From NCBI RefSeq assembly GCF_003075075.1, contig NZ_QCYM01000005.1, forward strand, positions 62,001-126,000: DNA of 64,000 nucleotides, in the 5' to 3' direction. The first letter of the stretch is position 1; every line of letters starts with the position of its first letter. The notes beneath the pieces are model-generated. The model saw nothing but the letters and a program-made list of their open reading frames with translations. It ran no database searches and was not told the DNA's origin. The translations under genes were made by a program, and so were the position numbers. This DNA comes from Labrenzia sp. 011. Its GTDB lineage: Bacteria; Pseudomonadota; Alphaproteobacteria; Rhizobiales; Stappiaceae. Below are positions 1 to 8,336 of the stretch, one piece after another.

Positions 1-536
1 GCCAGGCGCCGTTCCGCGTCGTCGCAGCGGTTTGAACACCAGTCGTCGCGGCTGCCCCAGGGAGCCGGGTTCAGATAGAGCTCATCCGCGCAGACGGCTC
101 CCTGCTGGCGCGCCCATCCGACCACCTCCTCCCGCGCGATGTGCCCGGGCCGGAAACTGTAGTCGTACAGCAGGAACAGCGGTGCGATGACATGCGGTCC
201 GTCCGGTCCCTCCCAGGTCACGAAGGGATCCTCCGGCGTGACGATACCGTGGTCCCGGGCGCAATCGACAAGCGCGCGGTAGCGCGCCTCGCCGGCCAGA
301 GCCGGGCCGCCGTCGGGCTCCGGCAGAGCCCACAGGTCGTGATTGCCCGGAACCCAGAACACCTTCGCGAATTTGCCCGCAAGGGTCTCGAAGGCCAGCC
401 GGACATGATCGAAGCGCTCCGCGACATCGCCCGCGACGATCAGCCAGTCGTCCTCGAAGGCCGGCAGCTCATGCAGCGCTTCGCGGTTGGCGGAACTGGC
501 CAGATGGAGATCGCTGATGGCTTTCAGACTTGTCAT
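1..536 (-). CDS. Metallophosphoesterase (3' end cut by window edge)
   Basis: This encodes a calcineurin-like phosphoesterase; substrate unknown. Seen: from the ATG at 536 the frame is open to base 1, giving 178 codons with the C-terminus outside the window. The metal-binding motifs occur in order: D9-x-H11, G36-D37 and G64-N-H-D67. There is no signal peptide, so the protein is probably cytoplasmic. The compact spacing of the motifs resembles small single-domain members of the family, such as Ser/Thr phosphatase-like or nucleotide hydrolases. No neighbour indicates a substrate. The family call is secure; the specific function is not. Confidence 0.85.
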   Translation of the reverse strand, partial: MTSLKAISDLHLASSANREALHELPAFEDDWLIVAGDVAERFDHVRLAFETLAGKFAKVFWVPGNHDLWALPEPDGGPALAGEARYRALVDCARDHGIVTPEDPFVTWEGPDGPHVIAPLFLLYDYSFRPGHIAREEVVGWARQQGAVCADELYLNPAPWGSRDDWCSNRCDDAERRL

Positions 537-740
537 TGCAAACGGCGGCTTTCTTGCCCGGCGCGGAGGAGCGCCGGGGGGGGCGTGTCGAGGCAGGGCC
601 CAATATAGGTCGGTTTTCCGTCAAACGAAGAGGCGGGGGTGGCCGGCCAGTTTTCCGGCACGGCCTTCCTCCACGGGACGAAACTCACCCGGATGGCTGG
701 CCCGACTGCCGTGCGTCAAGGCTCCGGTGCGTCTGCCGAC

Positions 741-2480
741 CTATGCGGGCCAGGTGCCGAAGGGCTGTTTTTCAAGCTGCATGGACCCGTCGGCGCCCTT
801 GTAGATATTGATCCAGGCCCGCCAGTTTTCATCGTCGGGCTCGGGATAGTCCAGCCGATAATGACTGCAGCGGCTTTCCGTGCGCATCAGCGAGGCGCGC
901 AGCTTCATCTCGGCGCTCAGGATCATGTTGCGGGTCTCATGCGCCAGCCGCAATTCGTGCATGTCTGCTGCCCGCAGCATCGGCGCGTGATGGTCGCGCA
1001 ATTCCTCGATATAGGCCAGTGCCGCCTGCATCATCGATCCCTTCTTGATGTAGAGCACGAAGTTCGGAATCATGATGCCCTGCAGCGTCTGGGTGACCCA
1101 GGCCGGGCCATATCCCGCCTCGCGCCGCAAGGGGGCAAGGATTTCATTCCGGATTCCGGCGATGCGCGCTTCCGGGATCGTGGGGGCGTCCACCGAGCGC
1201 GCATATTCCGCCGCCGCTTCCCCCGCAATGGCTCCCTGAACGGCGGAACCGGCAAGGGACGAGCCCACCTGGGTGTAGATTCCGCCTGCCATATGACTGC
1301 CGAGCGCATCCCCGGCAGCATAAAGGCCTGGAATGTTCGAGGCGCAACGCGCGTCCATAGGCACCAGCCCTTCGGACTTGTGGATCGCCATGCCCGCCGA
1401 GGCGCCACCGACATTCGAACCTGCGGAAAACCCGGGAGGCGGCCCGCCGGGCGCGCCGCCCTTGCCGGGTGCACCGCCCTTGCCGGGCGCTCCGCCACCT
1501 CCAGGAGGCCCGCTGTGCTGAAACTCCTGCGGAACATAAGGCCCGCCCTCGATTTCTTCCGTCGGCTGCGGTGCGCCTGGGCCGCCTTCTACGGGGTTGC
1601 CGGTCACATAGGCGCGGTAGTTGATGTCCACGCCCAGGTCATGATGCACGTCGACCCCATTGGTTGCCGGCACCCGTTCGAACATGTCGCCCCAGGAATC
1701 AAAGCAGGCAGCCGGGTTGACGCTGCGGGTGGAATGGCCGTCGTTCCATTCCTTGCCGGTCACCTTGGCCCCGATCTCATAGGCCATTACCGTGCCGTCG
1801 TGTGTCAGGTCGCAGACCGGAAAGCCGTTGGGCTTGAAACCCCCGGCTCCGGTGCACAGGATCACCGACCTGGCCCGGACGGTGACCGTTTCTCCGGCAT
1901 CCAGCCGGAAACCGGCCGCACCGGCGATCCGCCCGTCTTCCTTGATGAGATGGGTGATGACCACCCGCTCCATCAGCGGGATGCCGCGTTCATCGATGGG
2001 CCGCATGAACGGGCGGTTGGCAAGGGTTTGATCGAAAAATCCCCAGTCGCGCAATTCGCGGGCGCGGTCGAGTGAATGCTCGGCCACCTGGCGGGTGTAG
2101 ACCGGATTGTTGGTGCCGAGGGCCGAGCGCGAAACCGTTTCGACGAAATCGTCGATGGTGCCCGTCTCTGTCTCGGGATCGAAAACGAAGAAGCCCTTGC
2201 CGAAGGGGGTCAGGCCCGAGGATCCCAGCCGTCCCTTCGAGACGATCATGGTGGCGGCTCCCGCGTCATGTGCCTTCACCGCGGCGAACAGCCCGGCCAT
2301 TCCGCCGCCGATCACAAGGACGTCCGTGGAAAGATCGCTGTTGCTCATGGCGTCCACGTCGATTGCGACACGGTTTTCCGCCCAGGCTTCCATACCGAGA
2401 GAGGCCAGTCCGGCGGTTGCGGCCGAGAGCGCAAGGAACGCCCGACGGGTCGGGCCGGCGCTATGATTTTGGGTGGTCAT
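741..2480 (-). CDS. TAT-exported FAD-dependent fumarate reductase/APS reductase-like flavoprotein
   Basis: A 579-residue flavoprotein of the succinate dehydrogenase/fumarate reductase/AprA superfamily. Seen: an N-terminal twin-arginine signal (TRRAFLAL near residue 11), then the FAD dinucleotide fold VIGGGMAG near residue 50, the C-terminal FAD motif GLYAAGD, and an SdhA-like helical tail (RNMILSAEMKLRASL). A Gly/Pro-rich insert with tandem KGGAPG units (DNA near 1455-1490) interrupts the middle and is unusual. The ATG at 2480 overlaps the stop of the upstream cytochrome gene (ATGA). A longer in-frame reading upstream runs through that cytochrome gene and was rejected. Inference: a periplasmic reductase or dehydrogenase fed by the membrane cytochrome; substrate unknown. 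Confidence 0.8.
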   Translation of the reverse strand: MTTQNHSAGPTRRAFLALSAATAGLASLGMEAWAENRVAIDVDAMSNSDLSTDVLVIGGGMAGLFAAVKAHDAGAATMIVSKGRLGSSGLTPFGKGFFVFDPETETGTIDDFVETVSRSALGTNNPVYTRQVAEHSLDRARELRDWGFFDQTLANRPFMRPIDERGIPLMERVVITHLIKEDGRIAGAAGFRLDAGETVTVRARSVILCTGAGGFKPNGFPVCDLTHDGTVMAYEIGAKVTGKEWNDGHSTRSVNPAACFDSWGDMFERVPATNGVDVHHDLGVDINYRAYVTGNPVEGGPGAPQPTEEIEGGPYVPQEFQHSGPPGGGGAPGKGGAPGKGGAPGGPPPGFSAGSNVGGASAGMAIHKSEGLVPMDARCASNIPGLYAAGDALGSHMAGGIYTQVGSSLAGSAVQGAIAGEAAAEYARSVDAPTIPEARIAGIRNEILAPLRREAGYGPAWVTQTLQGIMIPNFVLYIKKGSMMQAALAYIEELRDHHAPMLRAADMHELRLAHETRNMILSAEMKLRASLMRTESRCSHYRLDYPEPDDENWRAWINIYKGADGSMQLEKQPFGTWPA

Positions 2481-3154
2481 GATGCGGCTCCTTCGGACAC
2501 AGGGGACATGCGTGGCTTGTTCGGATGCGCGCGCAGGTAAAGCCTTGCCAGCAATGCGAAGCCGACCAGCGTCAGCGAGACATAGAACGCGGAGATGGCG
2601 ATATCGGTATGGCGGCCCAGTTCGATCGCATGCCAAAGCCCAAGGGACGTGACCGCCACCGCAAGCCCGCCGTGGAAATACCGCCAGCCGCGATAGCGTT
2701 GCGTGAAGCGCTTCATCAGCGGGGTACGGAAATAGGCGGTCACCACCAGCACCAGAAGCAGGATCCACCCGGCAATGCCGAGCAAAATCCCGAGACTGTC
2801 GAGGGTTGTGATCATGGTGAGAAAGGCGCCCCAGGGCGTCACGCCGCCTTCGAAGGCGCGCGGCAGGACAATCAGCACGGGGTGCAGCAGGATCACCGCC
2901 ACCGCGGAATAGGCGATGTATTTGTGTACCTTCTGGATCTGCGGCGGCTTGAACAGGCTCAGCAGTGCCTCGTTGCTGCGTGCCAGAAAGAACTGGCCGA
3001 TCATCAGTGAAAACGCCAGCAGCGTCAGGATCGAGAACGCTTCTTTCAGGATGGATCGTCGCGGTGCCTCTCCGAGAGCGTAGAATACCAGAGGCAAGCC
3101 AAGGAAAATGACCAGCCCGGCGATGATCGCGGACATTCTTGCGGTGGGTTTCAT
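2477..3154 (-). CDS. b-type cytochrome membrane subunit (ferric reductase-like)
   Basis: A 225-residue integral membrane protein with about six hydrophobic segments. Seen: histidines placed in pairs in two helices (VHKYIAYSAVAVILLHP and YFHGGLAVAVTSLGLWH), as expected for two b haems in the ferric reductase-like family. Start at ATG 3154 because GGGGA lies about 6 nt upstream; an in-frame ATG at 3166 has no ribosome site and would overlap the ferredoxin gene. It lies between the ferredoxin and the flavoprotein and overlaps the latter by 4 nt. Inference: it carries electrons across the membrane between a cytoplasmic donor and the exported flavoprotein. Confidence 0.75.
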   Translation of the reverse strand: MKPTARMSAIIAGLVIFLGLPLVFYALGEAPRRSILKEAFSILTLLAFSLMIGQFFLARSNEALLSLFKPPQIQKVHKYIAYSAVAVILLHPVLIVLPRAFEGGVTPWGAFLTMITTLDSLGILLGIAGWILLLVLVVTAYFRTPLMKRFTQRYRGWRYFHGGLAVAVTSLGLWHAIELGRHTDIAISAFYVSLTLVGFALLARLYLRAHPNKPRMSPVSEGAAS

Positions 3155-3156
3155 GT

Positions 3157-3372
3157 CTATCCCCATGGAACAACGACGGGAATGGATTTCTCCGGCGCCA
3201 TTTCGATCGCATCGACCGGGCAATACATGCGGCACAGATGGCAGATCTGGCAGTCGGCCGGATAGGCGATCACCGCCTTGCCGCTGTCGGGATCGATGCG
3301 GATCACGTCGCAGGGACAGGATTTGACGCATTCTTCACAGCCGATGCAGCCATTGATGCTCTTGATGGTCAT
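3157..3372 (-). CDS. 2x[4Fe-4S] ferredoxin
   Basis: A 71-residue bacterial-type ferredoxin. Seen: two cluster motifs, C9-x2-C12-x2-C15-x3-C19-P and C41-x2-C44-x2-C47-x3-C51-P, so both clusters should be complete. There is no export signal, which suggests the cytoplasmic side of the membrane. The start ATG at 3372 sits at the family-typical position just before the first cluster; frames open further upstream have no homology-like content. It ends 2 nt before the membrane cytochrome gene. Known: such ferredoxins pass low-potential electrons. Inference: donor or acceptor for the adjacent cytochrome/flavoprotein pair. Confidence 0.88.
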   Translation of the reverse strand: MTIKSINGCIGCEECVKSCPCDVIRIDPDSGKAVIAYPADCQICHLCRMYCPVDAIEMAPEKSIPVVVPWG

Positions 3373-3749
3373 TTGTCTGGTCCAGTCTTGGTCACGGGCA
3401 GGTGGAGACGGGAATGTTGTGCGCAGGTGCCGCAAGTATGAGGCGGCTGAGGGCTGCATCAAGCGCGTAGAACCCCCAATGCGGGCCATGGTCCGGCGAA
3501 ACAGGCCGCACACACGCAGATGAAGACAGCGATGCCGCGCCCGGAACGCGGTCGCTGACAGCGTGAAACGGATGACACGGCCCGTTGTGGCGTCGCCGGA
3601 AATCGCCGCAACGGCTCCGGACGTGTCGGTTTGACCAGGTGACATCACGATGCTGTTCCGTCCCGTGGTGGAAGCGGGGCTTCTCCTGCATCAGCGTCCC
3701 GGGCGTGCGGAGCGTCGCGGCTTGGGTCGGTTCCATCGGGCTGTCCCCG
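3373..3749. other. 377-nt gap inside the redox gene cluster
   Basis: Gap between the cytochrome b561 gene and the ferredoxin gene, all on the minus strand. Open frames here (for example 3392-3772 on the minus strand) overlap b561 and are Arg/Pro/Ser-rich without domain-like patterns, so I read it as non-coding. It may hold a separate promoter for the ferredoxin-cytochrome-flavoprotein genes, but I found no convincing -35/-10 pair. Confidence 0.4.
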
Positions 3750-4286
3750 TCACGCCATGCGTTCCAGGACATGGTCGCGCTGGATCAGGCGGTGCCAGAC
3801 GATTGCCATGGCTATATGACCGAGAATCACAAGGCCGAGAATCCAGCCCAGTTCCCCATGCCATTCCGCCGGAGCCTGCGTCCAGGCGATTGCCGTCTCA
3901 CGGGGCGAGAAAACCGGGATGCCGAGATAGCTGAACCCCCGGGTCCCGCCCGCGGCGGCGAGAAGCCGGACCGCCGGGACGATCACCATGAGGGCATAGA
4001 TCACCACATGCCCGACGACCGCCGCCTGTCCCGTCGCGCCCGAATAGGCTGGCCGCTTCTGGATGTTCGCCAGGCCCCACAGACCCCGCAGCAGGACCAG
4101 CAGGAAAAGGGTCGTCCCCAGCGCCACGTGGTAGCTCCAGAGCGCTTCGCGCAGCGCATTTTCACGGGGAAGGCCCCAATGTGCCGCCGCGGACAGGAAT
4201 TGCGCCGCGAACAGCGCGGCCATGCCCCAGTGGAGCGTTCGGCTTACGAGGCCGTAACGGTCGGGACGGTCGGTCAAGTCGGTCAT
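3750..4286 (-). CDS. Cytochrome b561
   Basis: A 178-residue four-helix dihaem cytochrome of the CybB/b561 family. Seen: RYGLVSRTLHW at the N-terminus (first haem-ligand His in helix 1), SYHVALGTT in helix 2, WHGELGWILGLVILGHIAMA with paired histidines, and WHRLIQRD at the C-terminus. Family length is normal. Known: b561 proteins exchange electrons with the quinone pool or with superoxide. It is the first gene of the redox cluster and divergent from the MarR regulator. Inference: quinone link for the module. The 377-nt gap after it leaves co-transcription open. Confidence 0.85.
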   Translation of the reverse strand: MTDLTDRPDRYGLVSRTLHWGMAALFAAQFLSAAAHWGLPRENALREALWSYHVALGTTLFLLVLLRGLWGLANIQKRPAYSGATGQAAVVGHVVIYALMVIVPAVRLLAAAGGTRGFSYLGIPVFSPRETAIAWTQAPAEWHGELGWILGLVILGHIAMAIVWHRLIQRDHVLERMA

Positions 4287-4687
4287 GGAAAACAGCTCCT
4301 CATGAGTTCACTGAAGTTGAATGCGGTTCGGGAGGCTCGTCGCGACTCGATGGTTGCCACTGCGCCGCGCGGTGACGGACCGGAGGGGATCAGGGAGTTG
4401 CGCAAGAAACGCCTCCTGCCGGATTGCCGCCGGACAAGGTACATTCGACCGCGTCGGGGCCCTTCACGACATCCACGGTCCGGAAAAAACGGCGATATCG
4501 GCGAGACGGACTTGTGTCCCCGTTGGCGGTTCGCGCCAGGGACGGACCGGCTGACGGAATGGCGGCTGAAAGCGGAGGCACAAGGACATGTCCTGGAGTT
4601 CGAAGGTGCATGAGTGGCCTCTTGCGCGTATGGGTATAATGGTTTGAATCTTGTGAGCGTCGTAAATATAGGATACTAACAGTTAAT
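4287..4687. promoter_or_regulatory. Divergent promoter region between cytochrome b561 and marR, with a palindrome at the marR start
   Basis: A 401-nt divergent intergenic region. A near-perfect 17-nt inverted repeat, ATACTAACAGTTAATAT (4673-4689, 7 of 8 pairs matching around the central A4681), runs into the marR start codon at 4688. A TATAAT hexamer lies at 4635-4640 on the plus strand, without an obvious -35. MarR proteins commonly bind such palindromes at their own promoters. The remainder shows no gene I can support. Confidence 0.5.
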
Positions 4688-5155
4688 ATGCAAACTTATT
4701 CACATGATTTTCACGGCCTCCTTCACAGTGCGGACCTCGTCGAAGCGGAATTGCGCCGAAGACTGGCGCCGCTCGGGCTTCAGCCCCGTCAGGCGCGGGT
4801 CCTCGAGGCGATGGGCCGGATGGGGGCTGTTTCCCAGACCGATCTCGCCTCGGCGTTCGGGGTCACTCCTGCCAGCATGAGCACGATGACGGACCGCCTG
4901 CTGGCAGCCGGATACATCACGCGCACGGTGGATCCCGCATCGCGCCGGCAGAACGTTCTGGAATTGACGGACAAGGGACGAACGCTCCTTGCCGGGATCA
5001 TGGAGGTCTGGGCTTCGGTGGATGACAGTATCCGGGCCGTTCTTGGCAGCCAGTCCGAGACATTTTTCGATCTGGCCCACAAACTGCGCGACGGGCTGGG
5101 CGGCACGGTCCCCGGCGTGAAAAGCGCGCCCGCGCCTGGCCGTTTGTCCGATTGA
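4688..5155 (+). CDS. MarR-family transcriptional regulator
   Basis: A 155-residue winged-helix regulator. Seen: N-terminal dimerisation helix (LHSADLVEAELRRRL), then the helix-turn-helix SQTDLASAFGVTPASMSTMTDRL and the wing AAGYITRTVDPASRRQNVLELTDKG, with the conserved Asp-Arg pattern of the MarR wing. Length is typical. It is transcribed away from the cytochrome b561/ferredoxin/flavoprotein cluster, and a palindrome overlaps its start, so autoregulation and control of the divergent redox genes is likely. Ligand unknown. Control of the downstream hydroxyproline locus is a less likely alternative. Confidence 0.88.
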   Translation: MQTYSHDFHGLLHSADLVEAELRRRLAPLGLQPRQARVLEAMGRMGAVSQTDLASAFGVTPASMSTMTDRLLAAGYITRTVDPASRRQNVLELTDKGRTLLAGIMEVWASVDDSIRAVLGSQSETFFDLAHKLRDGLGGTVPGVKSAPAPGRLSD

Positions 5156-5349
5156 GCCCAGGGAGCAACAAGGGATGCCGATCCGCCTCGGCGGATCCTC
5201 TCTGTGCGAAAACCCTGCCCGGAGCCATCTCGGCCATTCCAATGCATTGAAAAGATGGTCTAACCTCTCCGGGCGCGCTTTGCGGGAGGGCGGCTGACGG
5301 CCATCCGCAAGCCCGCCAAAGGGCACGCAAACCGGAAGAAGCCCTTGCC

Positions 5350-5550
5350 GTGCTGTCCCTTTGCGACGAAGGACCGGATCTGATGCTCTTTTGCGAATAT
5401 CTGATGGCACTGAACGGCGCGGACGAATACGGTCTGCATGTCAACTGGACCGATGAACAGCGCAACTCTGCAAAGGCGCGATACGATCTGTTCGGAACCT
5501 GGTACGCGGACTGGATCCGCGAAGGCGGAGTGATTGCCGAATGCATGTGA
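5350..5550 (+). pseudogene. Possible C-terminal remnant of a dihydrodipicolinate synthase-family gene
   Basis: A 66-codon open frame (GTG at 5350; the frame stays open back to about 5275) whose product contains LFCEYLMALNGADEYGLHVN and ends in a Trp-rich helix (LFGTWYADW). From memory this resembles the C-terminal end of some DHDPS/NAL-family lyases, which often accompany hydroxyproline epimerases. No upstream aldolase barrel, catalytic lysine or adequate start is present, so it looks like a 3' remnant. Its stop overlaps the epimerase ATG by 10 nt, which may still give translational coupling. It could instead be a real small gene. Confidence 0.35.
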
Positions 5551-6476
5551 TAGACAGCCACACCGAAGGCGAACCCACACGTGTGGTCGTCACGGGCGGC
5601 CCGGATCTCGGGCCGGGATCTCTCGCCGAAAAGGCGGCACGGTTCGCGGAAGGTCATGCGGGGTTCCGCGCCTCCGTCGTGCAGGAACCGCGCGGCCATG
5701 AGGCAATGGTCGGAGCCTTGCTCGTTCCGCCGTCCCGCCAGGATTGCTCCGCCGGAGTGATCTATTTCAACACCCTGCAGAACCTTGGCATGTGCGGGCA
5801 TGCCACCATCGGCCTGGCCGTCACGCTGGCGCATATGGGCCGGGTCAGTCCGGGTCGTCACAGATTTGAAACGCCGGTCGGGGTCGTGGACGTGGACCTT
5901 CACGACGCCAACACGGTCTCCGTGGTGAATATCGAAAGCCATCGGCTGCACAAGGACGTGACGGTGGAGGTCGAAGGCCACGGGCCGGTGACCGGAGACG
6001 TTGCCTGGGGCGGCAACTGGTTCTTTCTGGCAAAGAACAGCCCGATCGCGCTGAAGGCGGAGAACATCCGGCCGCTGACCGATCTGACCCTGCGCATCAG
6101 GGCGGCCCTGGAACGGGACGGCATCACCGGCACCGAAGGGGCCTGGATCGATCATGTCGAGCTGTTCGGTCCACCACAGGATCCGGCCAACGACAGCCGG
6201 AACTTCGTTCTGTGTCCGGGCGGCTCCTACGATCGCTCCCCCTGCGGCACCGGGTCGTCGGCGAAACTGGCCTGTCTTGCTGCCGATGGCCTGCTGGCGC
6301 CGGGGGAGGACTGGGTCCAGGAAAGCGTGATCGGCAGCACCTACCGGCTGAGCTACCGGCCAGGCCCGGACGGCGGCGTCATTCCCACGATCACCGGCCG
6401 GGCGTTCGTGACATGCGAATCTGACCTTCTGTTCGATCCCGCCGATCCCTATCGGACGGGCATCCGCGTCGCTTGA
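5541..6476 (+). CDS. Proline racemase-family 4-hydroxyproline epimerase
   Basis: A 311-residue cytoplasmic enzyme of the proline racemase family, expected to interconvert trans-4-hydroxy-L-proline and cis-4-hydroxy-D-proline. Seen: DSHTEGEPTRVV at the N-terminus, catalytic Cys85 in GMCGHATIG and catalytic Cys235 in SPCGTG. Having both cysteines argues for an epimerase/racemase rather than a 3-hydroxyproline dehydratase, where the second position is Thr. The start overlaps the small frame before it. It is followed by a TRAP transporter on the same strand, 308 nt away. Proline racemase is a possible alternative specificity. Confidence 0.85.
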   Translation: MHVIDSHTEGEPTRVVVTGGPDLGPGSLAEKAARFAEGHAGFRASVVQEPRGHEAMVGALLVPPSRQDCSAGVIYFNTLQNLGMCGHATIGLAVTLAHMGRVSPGRHRFETPVGVVDVDLHDANTVSVVNIESHRLHKDVTVEVEGHGPVTGDVAWGGNWFFLAKNSPIALKAENIRPLTDLTLRIRAALERDGITGTEGAWIDHVELFGPPQDPANDSRNFVLCPGGSYDRSPCGTGSSAKLACLAADGLLAPGEDWVQESVIGSTYRLSYRPGPDGGVIPTITGRAFVTCESDLLFDPADPYRTGIRVA

Positions 6477-6784
6477 GGAGGAGGGCTTGCGCAGGGAAAT
6501 CGAAGCCGGGCCACACGGTCGAGGCGGTCTCCATGTCCGGCTCGGACATTACTGGCCGCGTCAGGCATTTTGGGGCGTAAAACAAAGGCTACTTTCTATA
6601 ATCGGAAACTATACCGGCTATTATCTCAATTTACATTGCTAAATTTGTTAGTGAAGATGAGCTTAGACGTGTGTGCACAGCTGCGATCCCTATCAAGGCG
6701 CGCGCAGCCGGTTTCCAGGGCGGATGGGCAGGTGAGACGTCAGGTCTCCGCGCCTGGGAGTTAAAGACGTTTGGAGGAGGAAAT
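6477..6784. promoter_or_regulatory. Intergenic promoter region upstream of the TRAP operon
   Basis: 308 nt without a supported gene. The stretch 6585-6660 is AT-rich against a GC-rich background and contains an inverted repeat, AATTTA-(6 nt)-TAAATT, at 6628-6645. A TATAAT lies just before it within TTTCTATAATCGG (about 6595-6607). The ribosome site of dctP, a run of GGAGGAGG at 6774-6781, closes the region. I infer a regulated promoter for the TRAP genes; the regulator is not in sight. Confidence 0.4.
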
Positions 6785-7819
6785 ATGAAAAAGATCAGAA
6801 ACGCGGTCCTTGTGGCCGCTTTGTTTGCTGCTGGTGCGAGTGCCGCATCGGCGGCGGAATACGAATTCAAGCTGCACCACTTCCTGGGTGAAAAGGCTCC
6901 GGCCCATACCCAGATGCTCGTGCCCTGGGCCAAACAGGTCGAGGAAAATTCCGGCGGCAAGGTCGCCATCGAGATCTATCCGGCCATGACGCTCGGCGGC
7001 CGGCCTCCGGAGCTGATCAGCCAGGTGCGTGACGGTGTGGTGGATCTGGTCTGGACCGTCAACGGCTATACGCCGGGTCTTTTTCCGCGCTCCGAAGTGT
7101 TCGAGCTGCCCGGCATCCATACCAATGATCCGGCCGCCACGAACAAGGCCATGAAGGACGTCTTCGAAAGCGACCTGAAGGAAGAATACAAGGGTGTCGA
7201 GGTCATGTTCCTGCATGTGCATGCGGGTCAGGCGATCCACATGCGCGACACGGAAGTCCATTCCCCGGCCGATCTCGCCGGCAAGAAAATCCGCATTCCG
7301 ACGCGCACCGGCGCCTGGGTGATCGAATCCCTCGGGGCGATCCCCGTCGGCATGCCGGTTCCCGAGCTGCCGCCCGCGCTGCAGAAAGGCGTGATCGACG
7401 GAGCGTTCATCCCGTGGGAGATCATCCCGCCGCTGAAGATTCAGGAACAGACCGAATTCCAGATCGAAGGCGTCGACAAGGAGCGCTTCGGCACGACCGT
7501 TTTCCAGGTGTCCATGAACAAGGAACGCTGGGACGGGCTGCCGGAAGACATTCAGAAAGCGTTCCGGGATGCGTCCGGGGATGAATGGATCGAGAAGGTC
7601 GGTGAGATCTGGGCCGGTTCCGACGACTTCGGCATCGGTCTTGCCGTCAAGGCCGGCAACACTCACGTCACGCTGACGGAAGAGGAAACCCAGGCTTTCC
7701 GCGACGCTTTGGCGCCGGTCACCGACCGGTGGGTCGAGGAAGTCTCCTCCAAGGGCATCGACGGAGCCGCGCTCGTTGAAAAGGCAAAGGCTGCGGCCGC
7801 GAGCCACGCTGCGGACTGA
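6785..7819 (+). CDS. dctP: TRAP transporter substrate-binding protein DctP
   Basis: A 344-residue periplasmic solute receptor of the DctP family. Seen: a signal peptide (KK then a hydrophobic stretch ending ASAASAAEYEF, cleavage near residue 22), the receptor fold start EFKLHHFLGEKAPAH, and the signature helix region (AGKKIRIPTRTGAWVIESLGA) containing the Arg that usually binds a carboxylate. Start at ATG 6785 directly after a strong GGAGGAGG site. The stop overlaps the dctQ ATG by one base. Context next to a hydroxyproline epimerase suggests uptake of hydroxyproline, betaine-like or another small organic acid; this is inference. Confidence 0.9.
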   Translation: MKKIRNAVLVAALFAAGASAASAAEYEFKLHHFLGEKAPAHTQMLVPWAKQVEENSGGKVAIEIYPAMTLGGRPPELISQVRDGVVDLVWTVNGYTPGLFPRSEVFELPGIHTNDPAATNKAMKDVFESDLKEEYKGVEVMFLHVHAGQAIHMRDTEVHSPADLAGKKIRIPTRTGAWVIESLGAIPVGMPVPELPPALQKGVIDGAFIPWEIIPPLKIQEQTEFQIEGVDKERFGTTVFQVSMNKERWDGLPEDIQKAFRDASGDEWIEKVGEIWAGSDDFGIGLAVKAGNTHVTLTEEETQAFRDALAPVTDRWVEEVSSKGIDGAALVEKAKAAAASHAAD

Positions 7820-8328
7820 TGACAGCCGATCGCAAAGACAGCAGCTCCGGGTTCACCGGGGCTGCTTCCCGCCTTATCACGGTCTGGGCGCTTCTCGGCG
7901 GGGGGCTTCTGCTTGTGGTCGTCCTGACCAACACGCTGTCCATCGTCGGCTCGGTGTTCGGCATGCCGGTTCCGGGCGACTTCGAACTGACGGAAATCGG
8001 CGTCGGGGTGGCGGTCTTCTCGTTTCTGCCCTATTGCCAGCTGGTCGGGGCGAATGTCTCGGCCGATATCTTTACCTCGGGAGCTTCCAGGAGGACCATC
8101 GCCTTCTTCACGTTGCTCGCATCCCTTGTCGCGCTCGGCTTCGCCGTGCTGCTGATCTGGCGCATGTATTACGGCATGCTTGATCAGAAGAACTATGACT
8201 ACACGACGACCATTCTCCAGATTCCGCACTGGATGGCCTTCATTCCGATCCTGATCTCCCTTGCCCTGCTTGCACTTGCGGCCTTTGTTACCCTGATCCG
8301 CGACCTGAAAGTGCTGTCGAAAGGATAA
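7819..8328 (+). CDS. dctQ: TRAP transporter small membrane subunit DctQ
   Basis: A 169-residue membrane protein with four predicted helices, typical of the DctQ subunit that joins the large DctM permease. Seen: helices at about 20-45, 60-80, 95-115 and 138-162, and an acidic FELTEIGVGVAVF segment characteristic of the family. Its ATG overlaps the dctP stop (TGATG) and dctM starts 8 nt after it, so the three are one transcript. It has no transport function of its own outside the complex. Confidence 0.88.
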   Translation: MTADRKDSSSGFTGAASRLITVWALLGGGLLLVVVLTNTLSIVGSVFGMPVPGDFELTEIGVGVAVFSFLPYCQLVGANVSADIFTSGASRRTIAFFTLLASLVALGFAVLLIWRMYYGMLDQKNYDYTTTILQIPHWMAFIPILISLALLALAAFVTLIRDLKVLSKG

Positions 8329-8336
8329 TCTAGACC

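Noticed and set aside
741-3212. Single 823-codon frame covering flavoprotein and cytochrome regions
   Set aside because: Only the part from 2480 downstream is flavoprotein-like; the upstream part is the opposite reading of the membrane cytochrome gene in another frame.
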